Numbered from the stretch's first letter, positions 35,235-44,410 are shown. The stretch: DNA of 64,000 bases from Phycisphaeraceae bacterium (GCA_028282805.1 JANQHD010000004.1:142583-206582), one strand, 5' to 3'. Notes: generated from the letters alone by a model not told the origin. Translations and numbers: made by a program.

Positions 35235-36434
35235 CTACATCTTCTGGTCGAGGTACTTGCCCGTCTCGAGGTGGTCGAAGTTGCTCAGCGTCCGGTTGAA
35301 CAGCTCGACGATCGGCGCCTTATCCCACGTGCCCGCCGCCTTCAGCTCGGCGATCGTCCGCTCGAAGTGCGCCAGGGCGTCGGCGTCCCAGCCCAGGTCG
35401 CAGGTGACGATGCCCAGGTCTTTGAACCGCTCCCAGTCCACCGACTCGGCGTCGGTGTAAAACTCCTCGAAGTCCTTCTCGCCGGTCGTGTCGCTTTCGA
35501 AGAAGAAGCACGGCCACTTCTTCTGCGCCGCCAGCTCGTCGACGCGCGCCCGCGCCTCGTCTTCCGAATCGCACGCCACCGCCTCGTAGCCGACCGACTC
35601 GAGGTACCGCACCGCGATCTCGCTGAACTTCGTCAGGTGCAGCTTGTCCGACAGGCGGGGGAAGAATATCTCGCGGTTTTCGCCGAAGCAGATCGACATC
35701 AGGCACAAAATCGCGCCCTCGGTGTCGGTCACGAAGTACCGCCGCACGTCGTTGGGGGCGGCCAGCGGCTGGCGCTTGCGGATGCGCTGCGTCCACGCGA
35801 ACGGCAGCGACCCGTCGCTGAACGCCACGTTCGCGAACCGCGCGCTGCTCACCGTCACGTCCTCCGCCCGCCGCATGAGGAACAGCTCCATGATGCGCTT
35901 CGACGCGCCCATCATGTTCACGGGGTTCGACGCCTTGTCGGTCGACACGCAGAAGTACTTCTTCGCCCCGGTCTCCGCCGCGTACCGCGCGGTGCGGTCG
36001 GTGTTGAAGATGTTCACGTCGATCATGCGCATCAGCGTGTAGGGGTCGGACTCGCTGCGCACGTGCTTGAGAGCGGAGAAGTTGAGCACGTAGTCGTACG
36101 GCCCGCACGCGGCGGTCATCGCGTCGAACGTCGGGTCGCCGCAGTCCAGCGCGAACGTGCGGAAGTCGCCGTCGATGTAACCGGCCGAGCTGCGGATGTC
36201 GCGCACCACCTCGGCGAGGTTGTTCTCGGAGATGTCGACCACGTGCAGCACGGCGGGGTTGCGGATGAAGACCTGCTTGACCACGGCGCTGCCGATCGAA
36301 CCGGCGCCGCCGATGACGAGGAACCGGCCGCCGCGCACCGCCTCGTCGAGCCGATCGCCGTACGTAGCGAGGTCCTGTTCGAACAGCCCCTGCTCGCGCC
36401 CGATGATCGACAGTAGTCCTTGGTGGTGACTCAT
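35235..36434 (-). CDS. UDP-GlcNAc 4,6-dehydratase (PglF/WbpM catalytic-domain type)
   Basis: 399 residues from the ATG at 36434. It is a soluble form without the N-terminal membrane domain of PglF and WbpM. The NAD motif GGAGSIGSAV is at 42-51. In the active site the sequence is STDKASNPVNMMGASKR (164-180), where the usual SDR Tyr of YxxxK is Met175 before Lys179, as in PglF and WbpM. FRTFALDCGDPTFD and NFSALKHVRSE are further family blocks. The product is UDP-4-keto-6-deoxy-GlcNAc. It feeds the aminotransferase at 39129-40307. Confidence 0.87.
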   Translation of the reverse strand: MSHHQGLLSIIGREQGLFEQDLATYGDRLDEAVRGGRFLVIGGAGSIGSAVVKQVFIRNPAVLHVVDISENNLAEVVRDIRSSAGYIDGDFRTFALDCGDPTFDAMTAACGPYDYVLNFSALKHVRSESDPYTLMRMIDVNIFNTDRTARYAAETGAKKYFCVSTDKASNPVNMMGASKRIMELFLMRRAEDVTVSSARFANVAFSDGSLPFAWTQRIRKRQPLAAPNDVRRYFVTDTEGAILCLMSICFGENREIFFPRLSDKLHLTKFSEIAVRYLESVGYEAVACDSEDEARARVDELAAQKKWPCFFFESDTTGEKDFEEFYTDAESVDWERFKDLGIVTCDLGWDADALAHFERTIAELKAAGTWDKAPIVELFNRTLSNFDHLETGKYLDQKM

Positions 36435-36537
36435 GGTGTTGCGATATCCGTTTGTCGGCCAAATAACGTGCCTGCGTCCACCCCCGCCGGCGGGCAGTAT
36501 AGTCTCTGATAGGTCCGGTGGTGACGATCCACGCCGC

Positions 36538-36553
36538 CCGCGGGAACCCGCGG
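36538..36553. other. Small hairpin in intergenic region
   Basis: CCGCGGG, AA, CCCGCGG. It lies between the HAD phosphatase stop and the dehydratase start on the minus strand. No T-run follows on either strand, so terminator function is doubtful. Confidence 0.35.
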
Positions 36554-36674
36554 CTTGCACCTTCCTCAACGCTGCGTACAGAGCAAATATCGTGAATCGG
36601 CCCACCCGAGTTCAGTCGGCCCACACGATCCCCTCCACGAAAGTACGCCATGCGCCGCAAAAGGTTCGCCGCCG

Positions 36675-37352
36675 TTACAGGCCGATCGCCGCGTCGACCT
36701 GTTCGCGGTCGGCCAGGGTCTCGACCACGCAGGTCGCGCCGGCCGCTTCGAGCTGCTCGGTCCGATAGTTCCCCGTGGCCACGGCCAGCGACCGGCAGCC
36801 GTGGGCCTGGGCGCACTGCACGTCGCGCGGCGTGTCGCCGACAATCAACACCTCGTCGGGCGTCACGCCGTCGCCGCACCGCGTCATCGCCACCGCGACC
36901 AGCGCCGCGCGGTCGTCGCCGTCTTCGGCGCACACGACGCAGTCAAACAGGCCCGGGTCGAACCCCGCCGCGGTCAACTTGATCTCCGCCGCCCGCCGGT
37001 AGTTGCCCGTGAGCACGCCGATCGCCAAACCGTCGCGCGCGTGCAGGTCGGCCAGCAGTTCCCGCACGCCCGGCATCACCGTCACGTCATCACGCCGTGC
37101 TTCCAGTTCGTCGGCCAGCGCGGCGAAGTACGCCCGCTGGTAGGCGTCGTGGTGGTCGTGCGGGTGGTCGATGCCGTTGTGGGCGCACAGGTCCGCGAAG
37201 ATCTGCGGGTCGAGCGTGCCGACGGTGATCGGCCCCCACTCGAAGTCGTCGCCGAACACATTTTTGCAGGCGCGCAAGATGCACCGGCTGCCCGCGCCCT
37301 TGGTGATCATCAGGGTGCCGTCGATGTCGAACAGAACCAGCTTGGTGGCCAT
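36675..37352 (-). CDS. HAD-superfamily phosphatase (phosphoglycolate phosphatase-like)
   Basis: 225 residues. HAD motif I is FDIDGTLM with Asp9 and Asp11; motif II is VLTGNYR; motif IV is VGDTPRDV. The cap is of the helical C1 type found in phosphoglycolate phosphatases. It lies 12 bp downstream of the acetyltransferase/ATP-grasp fusion, so it is probably co-transcribed and could dephosphorylate a sugar or acyl intermediate. It could also be a general phosphatase with no link to the locus. Confidence 0.83.
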   Translation of the reverse strand: MATKLVLFDIDGTLMITKGAGSRCILRACKNVFGDDFEWGPITVGTLDPQIFADLCAHNGIDHPHDHHDAYQRAYFAALADELEARRDDVTVMPGVRELLADLHARDGLAIGVLTGNYRRAAEIKLTAAGFDPGLFDCVVCAEDGDDRAALVAVAMTRCGDGVTPDEVLIVGDTPRDVQCAQAHGCRSLAVATGNYRTEQLEAAGATCVVETLADREQVDAAIGL

Positions 37353-37364
37353 GGGCGTGCGTGC

Positions 37365-39110
37365 TCAGCGGGTGATCGGGCTGCGGCGGGTGCGGCCGAC
37401 GGGCATGGACAGGCCCGTCTCGCTGCGCGGCAGGAACAGTGCATCGTCGTAGCGCAGCATGACCAGGCCGTTAGTCCACTCGTTCTCCACGGCGGTCAGC
37501 GGCAGGCCCATCGCCTCTTCGATCATCCACTGCGACATGGGGGCGCCGGCCTCGTGGCTGAGCGGGTAGCCGCCGCCGAAGCGGGGGTTGATCTCGATGA
37601 CGTTCAGGTCGTCGGTCGCTTCGTCGTAGAAGATCTGGATGTTCATCACGCCCGCGCCGCCGGGCAGCGCCTCGGCCACCGCGCACGCGGTGTCCTGGAG
37701 CTTCTGGTTGCGGACGGTCATGCCCTTGTTGACCTCGCCGCCGCGCGTCTCGATGCGCAGGCGCGGCACGCTGCACCGGCACTTGCCGTCGCGGTCGATG
37801 TACACGTCGCAGGTGTATTCCCGGCCGCGGGCGAGGCTCTGCACGATGAACTCGCGGTTGGCCGTGGCCATGACCAGCTCGTCCTCGTTGCGCACGACGA
37901 CCGCGCCGATCGAGCTGCTGCCGCGGCGCGGCTTGACGAACAGCGGGTAACGCCAGCTGTCCGCGTCGGCCAGCGCCCGCTTCGGCGACGTCTGACGCAC
38001 GGTGGGGAAGCCGCTTTCGACCAGCCACTCGTGCGTGGCGATCTTGTCGTTGCCGATGGCGATCGTCTCGGCGGCGGAGACCATGACCCGCGTGCCGACC
38101 TGTTCGAACCGCGCGTGGTGCTCGGCGTAAAACGGCAGGTCCGGGTCGATCGTCGGCACGATGATCTTGATGCGGTACTCCTGGCAGATGCGCAACAGCT
38201 CGTCGAGGCAGTGCGGGTCGGAGTAGTTGGGCACGATGCGGGCGACGTCGGCGTCGTGGAACGCCGAGCTGTGCCGCGAGATGTCGGTGGCGATCACCTG
38301 GCCGGCGAGGCCCAGATCGCCGAGGCTGCGCCGCAGCAGGCGCAGCAGGGCCACGCGTCGGCCCGCCGCGGAGAGCATGATGTTGCACTCGCGGTCGGAC
38401 CTGCCGGGGGCGGGGGCGATGCGCGGCGGCGCGCCGGGCTTTTGGGCCAGGGGCTTGGCGGGCACGCCCACGGCCGTCACGCCGTCGGGCAGGTCGCGGA
38501 CGACCGAGGCGCCGGCGCCGACGACGACCTCGTCGCCGATGCGGATCGCGTGGATGACGGTCGCGCCGGTGCCGATGTGCGTCGAGTGGCCGACGTGGAC
38601 GTTGCCGCTGAGGGTCACGCCGGGCGCGACGTGGGTGTGCGGGCCGATGACGCAGTCGTGGTCGACCGAGGCGTTGGTGTTGATCAGCGCGTTGCGGCCG
38701 ATCGCGGCGTTGGGCTGGATCACGCAGCCGGCCATCACCTGCGCGCCGGGCTCGATGCGCGCCGTCGGCGCGATGACCGCGCTGGGGTGCACGACCTGGC
38801 TGAAGGTGTAGCCCTTGGCGGTGAAGCGTTCGAAGACCTCGCGCCGGGCGGTCGGCACCTGGACGGAGCCGACGGCGTTGATGAGCAACACCTTGTCGGG
38901 TTCGTGTTCGAGCACGAGCTCGTCGCCGCCGGCGACCTGGATGCCGTGGATCGTTTTGCCGTGCAGGTCGGTGTTGAAGTCGGTGATGTACAGGGCCTCG
39001 CGGTCGAGCAGTCGGAGCACGTCGATGAGCACGCGCGCGTGCTCGCCGGCGCCGATGAGGATGATCGGCTTGTCGCTGCTGATCGGGTAGATGTCGGCGT
39101 TCTGTTTCAC
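37365..39110 (-). CDS. PglD/NeuD-like acetyltransferase fused to CarB-like ATP-grasp domain
   Basis: 581 residues. Residues 14-230 are a NeuD/PglD-type N-acyltransferase: Rossmann-like IILIGAGEHARVLIDVL, then hexapeptide repeats (IEPGAQVMAGCVIQPNAAIGRNALINTNASVDHDCVIG with the catalytic His) and the cap VVRDLPDGVTAVGVPAK. Residues 245-560 are an ATP-grasp protein (NIMLSAAGRRVALLRLL, PLFVKPRRGSSSIGAVVV, VIEINPRFGGGYPLSHEAGAP). The first half would acetylate the 4-amino group made by the adjacent LegC-like enzyme. The second half may ligate an acid to an amine. The natural function of the fusion is not known to me. Confidence 0.8.
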   Translation of the reverse strand: MKQNADIYPISSDKPIILIGAGEHARVLIDVLRLLDREALYITDFNTDLHGKTIHGIQVAGGDELVLEHEPDKVLLINAVGSVQVPTARREVFERFTAKGYTFSQVVHPSAVIAPTARIEPGAQVMAGCVIQPNAAIGRNALINTNASVDHDCVIGPHTHVAPGVTLSGNVHVGHSTHIGTGATVIHAIRIGDEVVVGAGASVVRDLPDGVTAVGVPAKPLAQKPGAPPRIAPAPGRSDRECNIMLSAAGRRVALLRLLRRSLGDLGLAGQVIATDISRHSSAFHDADVARIVPNYSDPHCLDELLRICQEYRIKIIVPTIDPDLPFYAEHHARFEQVGTRVMVSAAETIAIGNDKIATHEWLVESGFPTVRQTSPKRALADADSWRYPLFVKPRRGSSSIGAVVVRNEDELVMATANREFIVQSLARGREYTCDVYIDRDGKCRCSVPRLRIETRGGEVNKGMTVRNQKLQDTACAVAEALPGGAGVMNIQIFYDEATDDLNVIEINPRFGGGYPLSHEAGAPMSQWMIEEAMGLPLTAVENEWTNGLVMLRYDDALFLPRSETGLSMPVGRTRRSPITR

Positions 39111-39128
39111 CCGGGCCGGTCCTTTTGT

Positions 39129-40307
39129 TTATGCCAGGTACGCACTGCTGGGCACGTTGATCACGCGTGCCGCGAGGTCCATGGTGACCGACAGGTCGTC
39201 GGCGGGGCAACCGCGGTACATCTCCAACGTGTGCATCGGCCGCCAGATGGGGCGGGCCTGAAGTTTTGCCTCGTTGAGGGCCTCGATCACCGGGTTGCGC
39301 AGCTCGGCGCAGCCGGGGGCGAGCACGATCGCGTTCAGCCAGCAGTTGCACTCGGCGTGGTCGGGGCCGGTGAACAGGTCGATGTCGTCGAGGTCGGCGA
39401 ACACCTCGGCGTAGCGCGCGTGCAGGCGGCGCTTGGCGGCGACTGTTTCGTCGAGCTGTTTCATCTCGGCGCAGCCGATCGCGGCGTTGACGTTGGGCAT
39501 GCGGTAGTTGAAGCCGGCCCGGTCGTGCACGTACTCGTAGGGGTGCGGGGCCTTGGCGGTGGTGGTCAGGTGGCGGGCCTCGTCGGCCAGTTCGGGGTCG
39601 TTGGTGAGGATCATGCCCCCGCCGCCGGTGGTCAGTATCTTGTTGCCGTTGTAGCTGAGGATGCCGATGCGACCGAACGTGCCGGTATGCCGGCCGCGGT
39701 AGGTCGAGCCGAGCGATTCGGCGGCGTCTTCGACGATGGGGACGCCGTGCTTCTCGGCGACGGCGAGCAGGCCGACGATGTCGACGGGGTGGCCGAAGGT
39801 GTGCATGGGCACGATCGCGGCGATGCGTCGGTTGGTCTGCTTGTTGTACAGGCCATCGCTGCGCCGCTCGCCGATGGTTTCGAGGCGGGCGTCGAGCTTG
39901 GCGGGGTCGAGGCCCATGGTGGCGGGTTCGACGTCGGCGAAGTGCGGTATGGCGTGCTGGTAGGTCGCGGCGTTGGCGGTGGCCACGAAGGTCAGGGCGG
40001 GCATGACGACCTCGTCGTCGCGCCCGACGCCGGCGAGGCGCAGGGCCGCGTGCAGCGCGGCGGTGCCGTTGACCACGGCGATCGCGTGCGCCGCGCCGGT
40101 GTACGCGGCGGTGAGGTTTTCGAACTCGGTCACGAAAGCGCCGCCGCTGGACACCCACCCGGTGGTGATGCAGTCGCGCAGGTTGCCCATCGACTCGTCG
40201 GTGAACTTCGGCGCGTGCAGGGCGACCGGCCGCTCGGCGTTGCCCACCACCTCGCCCACCGCGGTGACGATCTTCTCGGTCAGGTCGGCGCGGGTCTGTT
40301 GTCCCAT
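39129..40307 (-). CDS. LegC/PglE-type UDP-4-keto-sugar aminotransferase
   Basis: 392 residues from the ATG at 40307. It has the DegT fold I-type PLP features: NGTAALHAALRL, VEDAAESLGSTYRG (Asp194) and SYNGNKILTTGGGG with Lys223. The GNKILTTGGGGMI block and the N-terminal extension before HAPKF are typical of the LegC family (UDP-4-amino-4,6-dideoxy-GlcNAc transaminase). Together with the PglF-type dehydratase and the PglD-type domain it completes a UDP-diacetylbacillosamine route. It is the first gene of the minus-strand locus; its 166-bp upstream region is shared with a divergent plus-strand gene. Confidence 0.88.
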   Translation of the reverse strand: MGQQTRADLTEKIVTAVGEVVGNAERPVALHAPKFTDESMGNLRDCITTGWVSSGGAFVTEFENLTAAYTGAAHAIAVVNGTAALHAALRLAGVGRDDEVVMPALTFVATANAATYQHAIPHFADVEPATMGLDPAKLDARLETIGERRSDGLYNKQTNRRIAAIVPMHTFGHPVDIVGLLAVAEKHGVPIVEDAAESLGSTYRGRHTGTFGRIGILSYNGNKILTTGGGGMILTNDPELADEARHLTTTAKAPHPYEYVHDRAGFNYRMPNVNAAIGCAEMKQLDETVAAKRRLHARYAEVFADLDDIDLFTGPDHAECNCWLNAIVLAPGCAELRNPVIEALNEAKLQARPIWRPMHTLEMYRGCPADDLSVTMDLAARVINVPSSAYLA

Positions 40308-40473
40308 AACTACGGGCCTCTTGGCAACGGTGTGAGTGAGCAAACGCTTGATAGGTAGTATATCAGACGACCCGGCGCGCCACTTAAGGCGTACAAGCTG
40401 TCGGTGCCTGTCGATGCGGCGGGCCGATGACCGATAAACGATCCAGTTCACACCCCGAGACACGAAACGCACG

Positions 40474-41988
40474 ATGCCCAACGCTGAACCAACCCGCCCC
40501 GCTGACGAGTCTCGCAAGCGGAACAATACTACGCCGACCGCGAAGGCGTGGTTTGTTGTTTTTTGCTTGGCCGCGCTGCTGTACCTGCCGACGTGTGCGC
40601 GGGTGATCCAGTGGCAAGACCCCGGCCATTTCGTGCTGCGCGTGGTGAGCGACGACCTGCGCGGCGAGCTGGGCCTGGCGCTGAGCCACCCGCTGCACCA
40701 TTGGCTGGGCAAGGCGGCGGTGTGGGCCTTGCCGGTCGAGCCGGCGTGGGCGGTGGCGTGGGTCAGCGCGCTGTGCGGGGCGGTGGGCGTGGCGAACGTG
40801 TTCGGTGGCGTGCGCGCGATCACGGGTCGCACGGCGGGCGCGGCGCTGGCCGCGGCGTCGCTGGCGGTGGCGCACACCTACTGGCGCATGGCCGCGATCC
40901 CCGAGGTGTACACGCTCACCGTTGCGCTGCTCAGCGCCGAGCTGTGGTGCCTGGCGTTGTTCTGGCAGAGGCGCAAGGCGCGCTGGCTGGTCGCGGCGTG
41001 CTTGTTCAACGGGTTAGGCCTGGCGAACCACAACCTGGCGCTGCTGACCGCGCCGGTGCTGCTGGCGTGCGGGGTGCTGGGTTGGCGCTGCTGCCGGCCG
41101 GTGGTGGGGGTGTTCGTGTTGGGCTGCGTGGCGTGGGCGGTCGGTTCGCTGCCTTATACCGCGCTGGTCGGGTACGACATGGTCCAATCGGGCGCGTACG
41201 GCCCGACCTTCCACTCGGCGCTGTTCGGCAACGGCTACGCCGATGAGGTCATCGGCGTGCCGAGCGACTTGCAGCCGCTGATCACCAGCGCCGCGTTCAC
41301 GCTGCTGAGCTTCCCGAACCTGACGCTGGTCATGGCGGTGGTGGGCCTGTTCGCCGCGAAAAAGGTGGGCGTGAGCAAGGGCCTGTACCGCGCGCTGGTC
41401 GCGGCGGGCGCGATCCACCTGCTGTTCGCGATCCGCTACGACGTGGTCGACGTGCACACGTTCTTTCTGCCAACGTACCTGGTCGCGGCGCTGCTGGCGG
41501 GGGTCGGCTTCGACCACGCGCTGCAACGACGCCCCCGGCTGGCGGTGTGGGCGGTGGCGCTGATCGTGTTGACACCCGTGCTCTACGCGGTCACGCCGAC
41601 GCTGGCGAAACGCTCGAACGCGCTGGGTTCGCTCGAACGGTACCGGCCATACCGCGACGATTACGTGTACCTGTTCTGGCCGTGGGCGGTGACGGAGCGG
41701 TCGGCCGACGTGATGAGCCGAAAGGCCGTCGAACTCGCCGGGCCCGAGGGCGTGATCATGATCGGGCCGTCCATGGCACGGTTCGCGGTCAAGTACCGCC
41801 TGCACGAAGAGGGCATCGACGGCGTCGGTGTCTACCGAGCCGACGATTTCGGCGAACTGACCCCGCCGATCGACCGCACCAAGCCCATCGTGCTTGTGCC
41901 ACAGCACACCCACAAGCCGCCGCCCGCCCCGCCGTTCGGCGTGTGGCGGGCCAAAGGCGACCTCTACGTCCTCGATCCCGGGGGGTAA
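40474..41988 (+). CDS. Membrane glycosyltransferase-like protein (DUF2723/GT39-like)
   Basis: 504 residues with about ten to twelve hydrophobic helices. The first loop WQDPGHFVLRVVS followed by LGLALSHPLHHWLG matches the DSGE-LGIxHPPGYPLY region of the DUF2723 protein-O-mannosyltransferase-like family. AHTYWRMAAIPEVYTL is another family block. Here the acidic pair is less standard (Asp-Pro-Gly-His). The C-terminal 90 residues are soluble. It may move a lipid-linked sugar to a periplasmic acceptor, possibly using the polyprenyl-phosphate pentose made by the first three genes; that link is speculative. Confidence 0.7.
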   Translation: MPNAEPTRPADESRKRNNTTPTAKAWFVVFCLAALLYLPTCARVIQWQDPGHFVLRVVSDDLRGELGLALSHPLHHWLGKAAVWALPVEPAWAVAWVSALCGAVGVANVFGGVRAITGRTAGAALAAASLAVAHTYWRMAAIPEVYTLTVALLSAELWCLALFWQRRKARWLVAACLFNGLGLANHNLALLTAPVLLACGVLGWRCCRPVVGVFVLGCVAWAVGSLPYTALVGYDMVQSGAYGPTFHSALFGNGYADEVIGVPSDLQPLITSAAFTLLSFPNLTLVMAVVGLFAAKKVGVSKGLYRALVAAGAIHLLFAIRYDVVDVHTFFLPTYLVAALLAGVGFDHALQRRPRLAVWAVALIVLTPVLYAVTPTLAKRSNALGSLERYRPYRDDYVYLFWPWAVTERSADVMSRKAVELAGPEGVIMIGPSMARFAVKYRLHEEGIDGVGVYRADDFGELTPPIDRTKPIVLVPQHTHKPPPAPPFGVWRAKGDLYVLDPGG

Positions 41989-42018
41989 AAGGCTTTCAAC
42001 CGCCTTGCCGGCGGGGGT

Positions 42019-42046
42019 TTGTGTCTGCCGGGCGGGTCACTATACT
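42019..42046 (+). promoter_or_regulatory. Candidate sigma-70-type promoter for sat
   Basis: TATACT at 42041-42046 matches five of six -10 positions. TTGTGT at 42019-42024 is a weak -35 with 16-bp spacing. The site is about 60 bases before the sat start. Planctomycete promoter rules are poorly known, so this is tentative. Confidence 0.3.
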
Positions 42047-42106
42047 GCCCGGTCCCGGTCGCGAGGCGGCCGAGGCGCCGCAACGTTCAACGCAGAGGAT
42101 TGACCC

Positions 42107-43360
42107 ATGGCTGACCTGATCCAACCGCACGGCGGGGTGCTCATCAACCGTTTTGCCGACGACCCGCAGGCCCTGCTGGCCCAAGCGGCCGACCTGACCA
42201 AGGTCCCCGTCGCCAGTGGCGACCTGTCCACGGTGTACCGCATCGCCGACGGCACGCTCTCGCCGCTCACCGGCTTCATGACCGAACACGTGTACAACAC
42301 CGTGCTCGACGGCAAGCACGTCGAGGCCAACGGCAAGAAGCTGGCGTGGACCATCCCGCTGAGCCTGCCGGTCACCGCCGACCTCGCCGGCCAGCTCGAA
42401 GTGGGCCAGACCGTCGCCCTGACCAACCCGAACGGCGATATCGTCGCCACGCTCGACGTGGCCTCCGTCTTCGAGTGGGACAAGCCGCGCTACATCGAGA
42501 AGGTCTACCTCACCGACCGCACCGACCACCCGGGCGCCGACATCGTGCTGACCCACCCCGACAACGCCGACAAGACCCACCTCGTGGGCGGCGAACTGTC
42601 GGTGGTCAAGCTCGACGAGCACCCGGAGTTCGGCGACCACATCAAGTCGCCCGCCGAAACCCGCCAGCTGATCGCCACCAAGGGCTGGGACGCGGTCGTC
42701 GCCTTCCAGACCCGCAACCCCCTGCACCGGGCGCACGAGTACGCTTTGGTGTACGGCCTGGAGTGCCTGCTCCGCGACGGTAAAAACGCCGGCGCCGTGC
42801 TCAACCCGCTGCTGGGCGAGACCAAGGGCGACGACGTGTCCGCGGTCGTCCGCATGGAGACCTACGAGAAGCTCATCGAAGACGGCGAGATGGGCGACGG
42901 CGACTCCGACACCGAGCTGTGGAACAAGGTCGGCGACACCGTGCCGAGCCGCGTGCTGCTGCTGGGCCTGGACATCAAGATGTTCTACGGCGGGCCGAGC
43001 GAAGCCGTGATGCACGCGATCTACCGCCAGAACATGGGCTTCACCAACATCATCATCGGCCGCAAGCACGCCGACGCGCCCTACGCCGACGGCACGGCGA
43101 TCTGGGGCGACTTCGATGCGCACGAGATCTTCGACAACCTCGCCGGCGAGCTGGACATCCAGCCGGTGAAGGTCGGCTTCGCCGCGTACTACGAGTCGAT
43201 CGGCCGGGTGGACCTGATGGAGAACCACTCGGAAGAGAAGCCGGTCTTTATTTCCGGCAAGCAGGTCCGCGCGATCCTTCAGGAAGGCGAGCAGGTCGAC
43301 CCGCGCATCATGCGCCCCAGCACCAGCGCCATCCTCGCCGCGGCGATGAAGCAGAACTGA
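42107..43360 (+). CDS. sat: Sulfate adenylyltransferase (ATP sulfurylase)
   Basis: 417 residues, a single-domain Sat without an APS kinase. The nucleotide-binding [14 protein letters not shown] at 201-214 holds the HxxH pair His207 and His210; [15 protein letters not shown] and [11 protein letters not shown] are the other signatures. It activates sulfate to APS. No cysN/cysD, APS kinase or reductase lies beside it, so its flux cannot be told. A sulfatase at 57415-60561 and a polysaccharide locus make sulfated glycans a reasonable context, but simple sulfur assimilation is equally possible. Confidence 0.95.
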   Translation: MADLIQPHGGVLINRFADDPQALLAQAADLTKVPVASGDLSTVYRIADGTLSPLTGFMTEHVYNTVLDGKHVEANGKKLAWTIPLSLPVTADLAGQLEVGQTVALTNPNGDIVATLDVASVFEWDKPRYIEKVYLTDRTDHPGADIVLTHPDNADKTHLVGGELSVVKLDEHPEFGDHIKSPAETRQLIATKGWDAVVAFQTRNPLHRAHEYALVYGLECLLRDGKNAGAVLNPLLGETKGDDVSAVVRMETYEKLIEDGEMGDGDSDTELWNKVGDTVPSRVLLLGLDIKMFYGGPSEAVMHAIYRQNMGFTNIIIGRKHADAPYADGTAIWGDFDAHEIFDNLAGELDIQPVKVGFAAYYESIGRVDLMENHSEEKPVFISGKQVRAILQEGEQVDPRIMRPSTSAILAAAMKQN

Positions 43361-43380
43361 CCACCACAAAAACACCGCAA

Positions 43381-43437
43381 TAGCCGGCACCATACTTGGT
43401 GCCGGTTCCAGACCGGCAGCAGGTATGCTGCCGGCTA
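43381..43437. repeat. Double-hairpin palindromic repeat, copy 1
   Basis: Two hairpins side by side: CCGGCACC/GGTGCCGG (43384-43391 and 43398-43405, 6-nt loop ATACTT) and CCGGCAGC/GCTGCCGG (43413-43420 and 43427-43434, loop AGGTAT). The element is bounded by TAGCCGG and CCGGCTA. It lies between convergent sat and the pseudopilin gene, so it could also end transcription from both sides. A second copy is at 44481-44533. Confidence 0.85.
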
Positions 43438-43447
43438 ATCTGTTGTC

Positions 43448-44410
43448 TTACTTCGTGCCGCCGATGAAGACCGGGTCGTCGTGGGCGTCTTTCACTCTTT
43501 CGAGTTCGTCGAGGTCGCTGATCGTGGTGTCCGAGGGGTCGGGGTTGTTGTTCTTGTCGAAGTACACGCCGTCGGTGCCGGACGAGAGCAGGACGAAGCC
43601 GCCGGCGATGACGTCCTTGGCGTCGTTGTTGGGGTCGTTGCCGGTCAGGTCGCTCTGCTCGGGTTCGATCAGCAGCCACGCGAGGTTCCTGTTGGCCGAG
43701 GAGCCGAGCGACGAGCTGAGCATGGACTGCGCGCTCTGGTTGAAGGCGTTGCCCTTGGTCGAGACCAAGTCGGTCGCGTCGAGGTACATGGCGTTGTTCT
43801 CGCGGCCGACGCGCCCGCTGGCGCTGCCGCCGGGCACAGAGTCGTCGGCCACGGGCTTGACGTTGGTGCTCAGGCGGTAGTAGAGGACGGGCATGCCCGA
43901 AGCGGGGTCGACGAACTCGGGCATGTCGTTGTCGTTCTTGGCGCCCTCGACGACGACCAGCTCCTTGTTCTTCGGCGTGTAGAACGCTTCGCGGGGCCGG
44001 CCCGTCGGGCCCATCGGGCCGGCGCCGACCGCGTCGAGGTCGACGTGGTAGCCGGTCGGCAGCGTGAACGAGCCGCCGAGGTTCAACGCCCGCAGGGGCT
44101 TGTTGTTCACCTGGCCCATCAGGCTGAGCACGAGGTTTTCGGTTTCGCTGAAGCTGTTGCGGTTGGCGCCCTCGGCGAACTTGGCGTTGGCGAAGTGCCC
44201 GGGGTACTCGCCGCCGTAGGTGCTGGCGTACGACTCGCACGCGGCGCCGATCGCTTCGAGCTGCGACTGGGCCGCACGCAGCCGGGCCGACTTGCGGACC
44301 TCGCCGATCACCGGCAGCGCGATCGCCAGCAGCAGCGCGACGATGCCGATCACGACCAGCAGCTCGACCAGGGTAAACGCCCGGCGGTTCAACGGTTCAC
44401 GGGTCAGCAT
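43448..44410 (-). CDS. Type II secretion-type pseudopilin
   Basis: 320 residues from the ATG at 44410. The leader NRRA is followed by FTLVELLVVIGIVALLLAIALPVI with the conserved Phe+1 and Glu+5; the residue before cleavage is Ala instead of the usual Gly. The globular part (YGGEYPGHFA, ENLVLSLMGQV, LLSSGTDGVYFD) is shared with the pseudopilin at 11185-12120. Planctomycetes carry many such H-type pseudopilins of unknown function. No other secretion gene is adjacent, and palindromic repeats lie on both sides of the gene. Confidence 0.88.
   Translation of the reverse strand: MLTREPLNRRAFTLVELLVVIGIVALLLAIALPVIGEVRKSARLRAAQSQLEAIGAACESYASTYGGEYPGHFANAKFAEGANRNSFSETENLVLSLMGQVNNKPLRALNLGGSFTLPTGYHVDLDAVGAGPMGPTGRPREAFYTPKNKELVVVEGAKNDNDMPEFVDPASGMPVLYYRLSTNVKPVADDSVPGGSASGRVGRENNAMYLDATDLVSTKGNAFNQSAQSMLSSSLGSSANRNLAWLLIEPEQSDLTGNDPNNDAKDVIAGGFVLLSSGTDGVYFDKNNNPDPSDTTISDLDELERVKDAHDDPVFIGGTK

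Noticed and set aside
36555..40358. Plus-strand 1267-codon open frame
   Set aside because: Antisense shadow over the HAD, acetyltransferase/ATP-grasp and aminotransferase genes, whose motifs are unmistakable.
39129..40877. Longer LegC reading frame starting at 40877
   Set aside because: The extra 190 codons lie antisense to the divergent membrane protein gene and lack family similarity; the ATG at 40307 fits the family.
43381..43437. CRISPR-like array from neighbouring repeats
   Set aside because: Only two palindromic units without regular spacers and no cas gene in the window; they are hairpin repeats.
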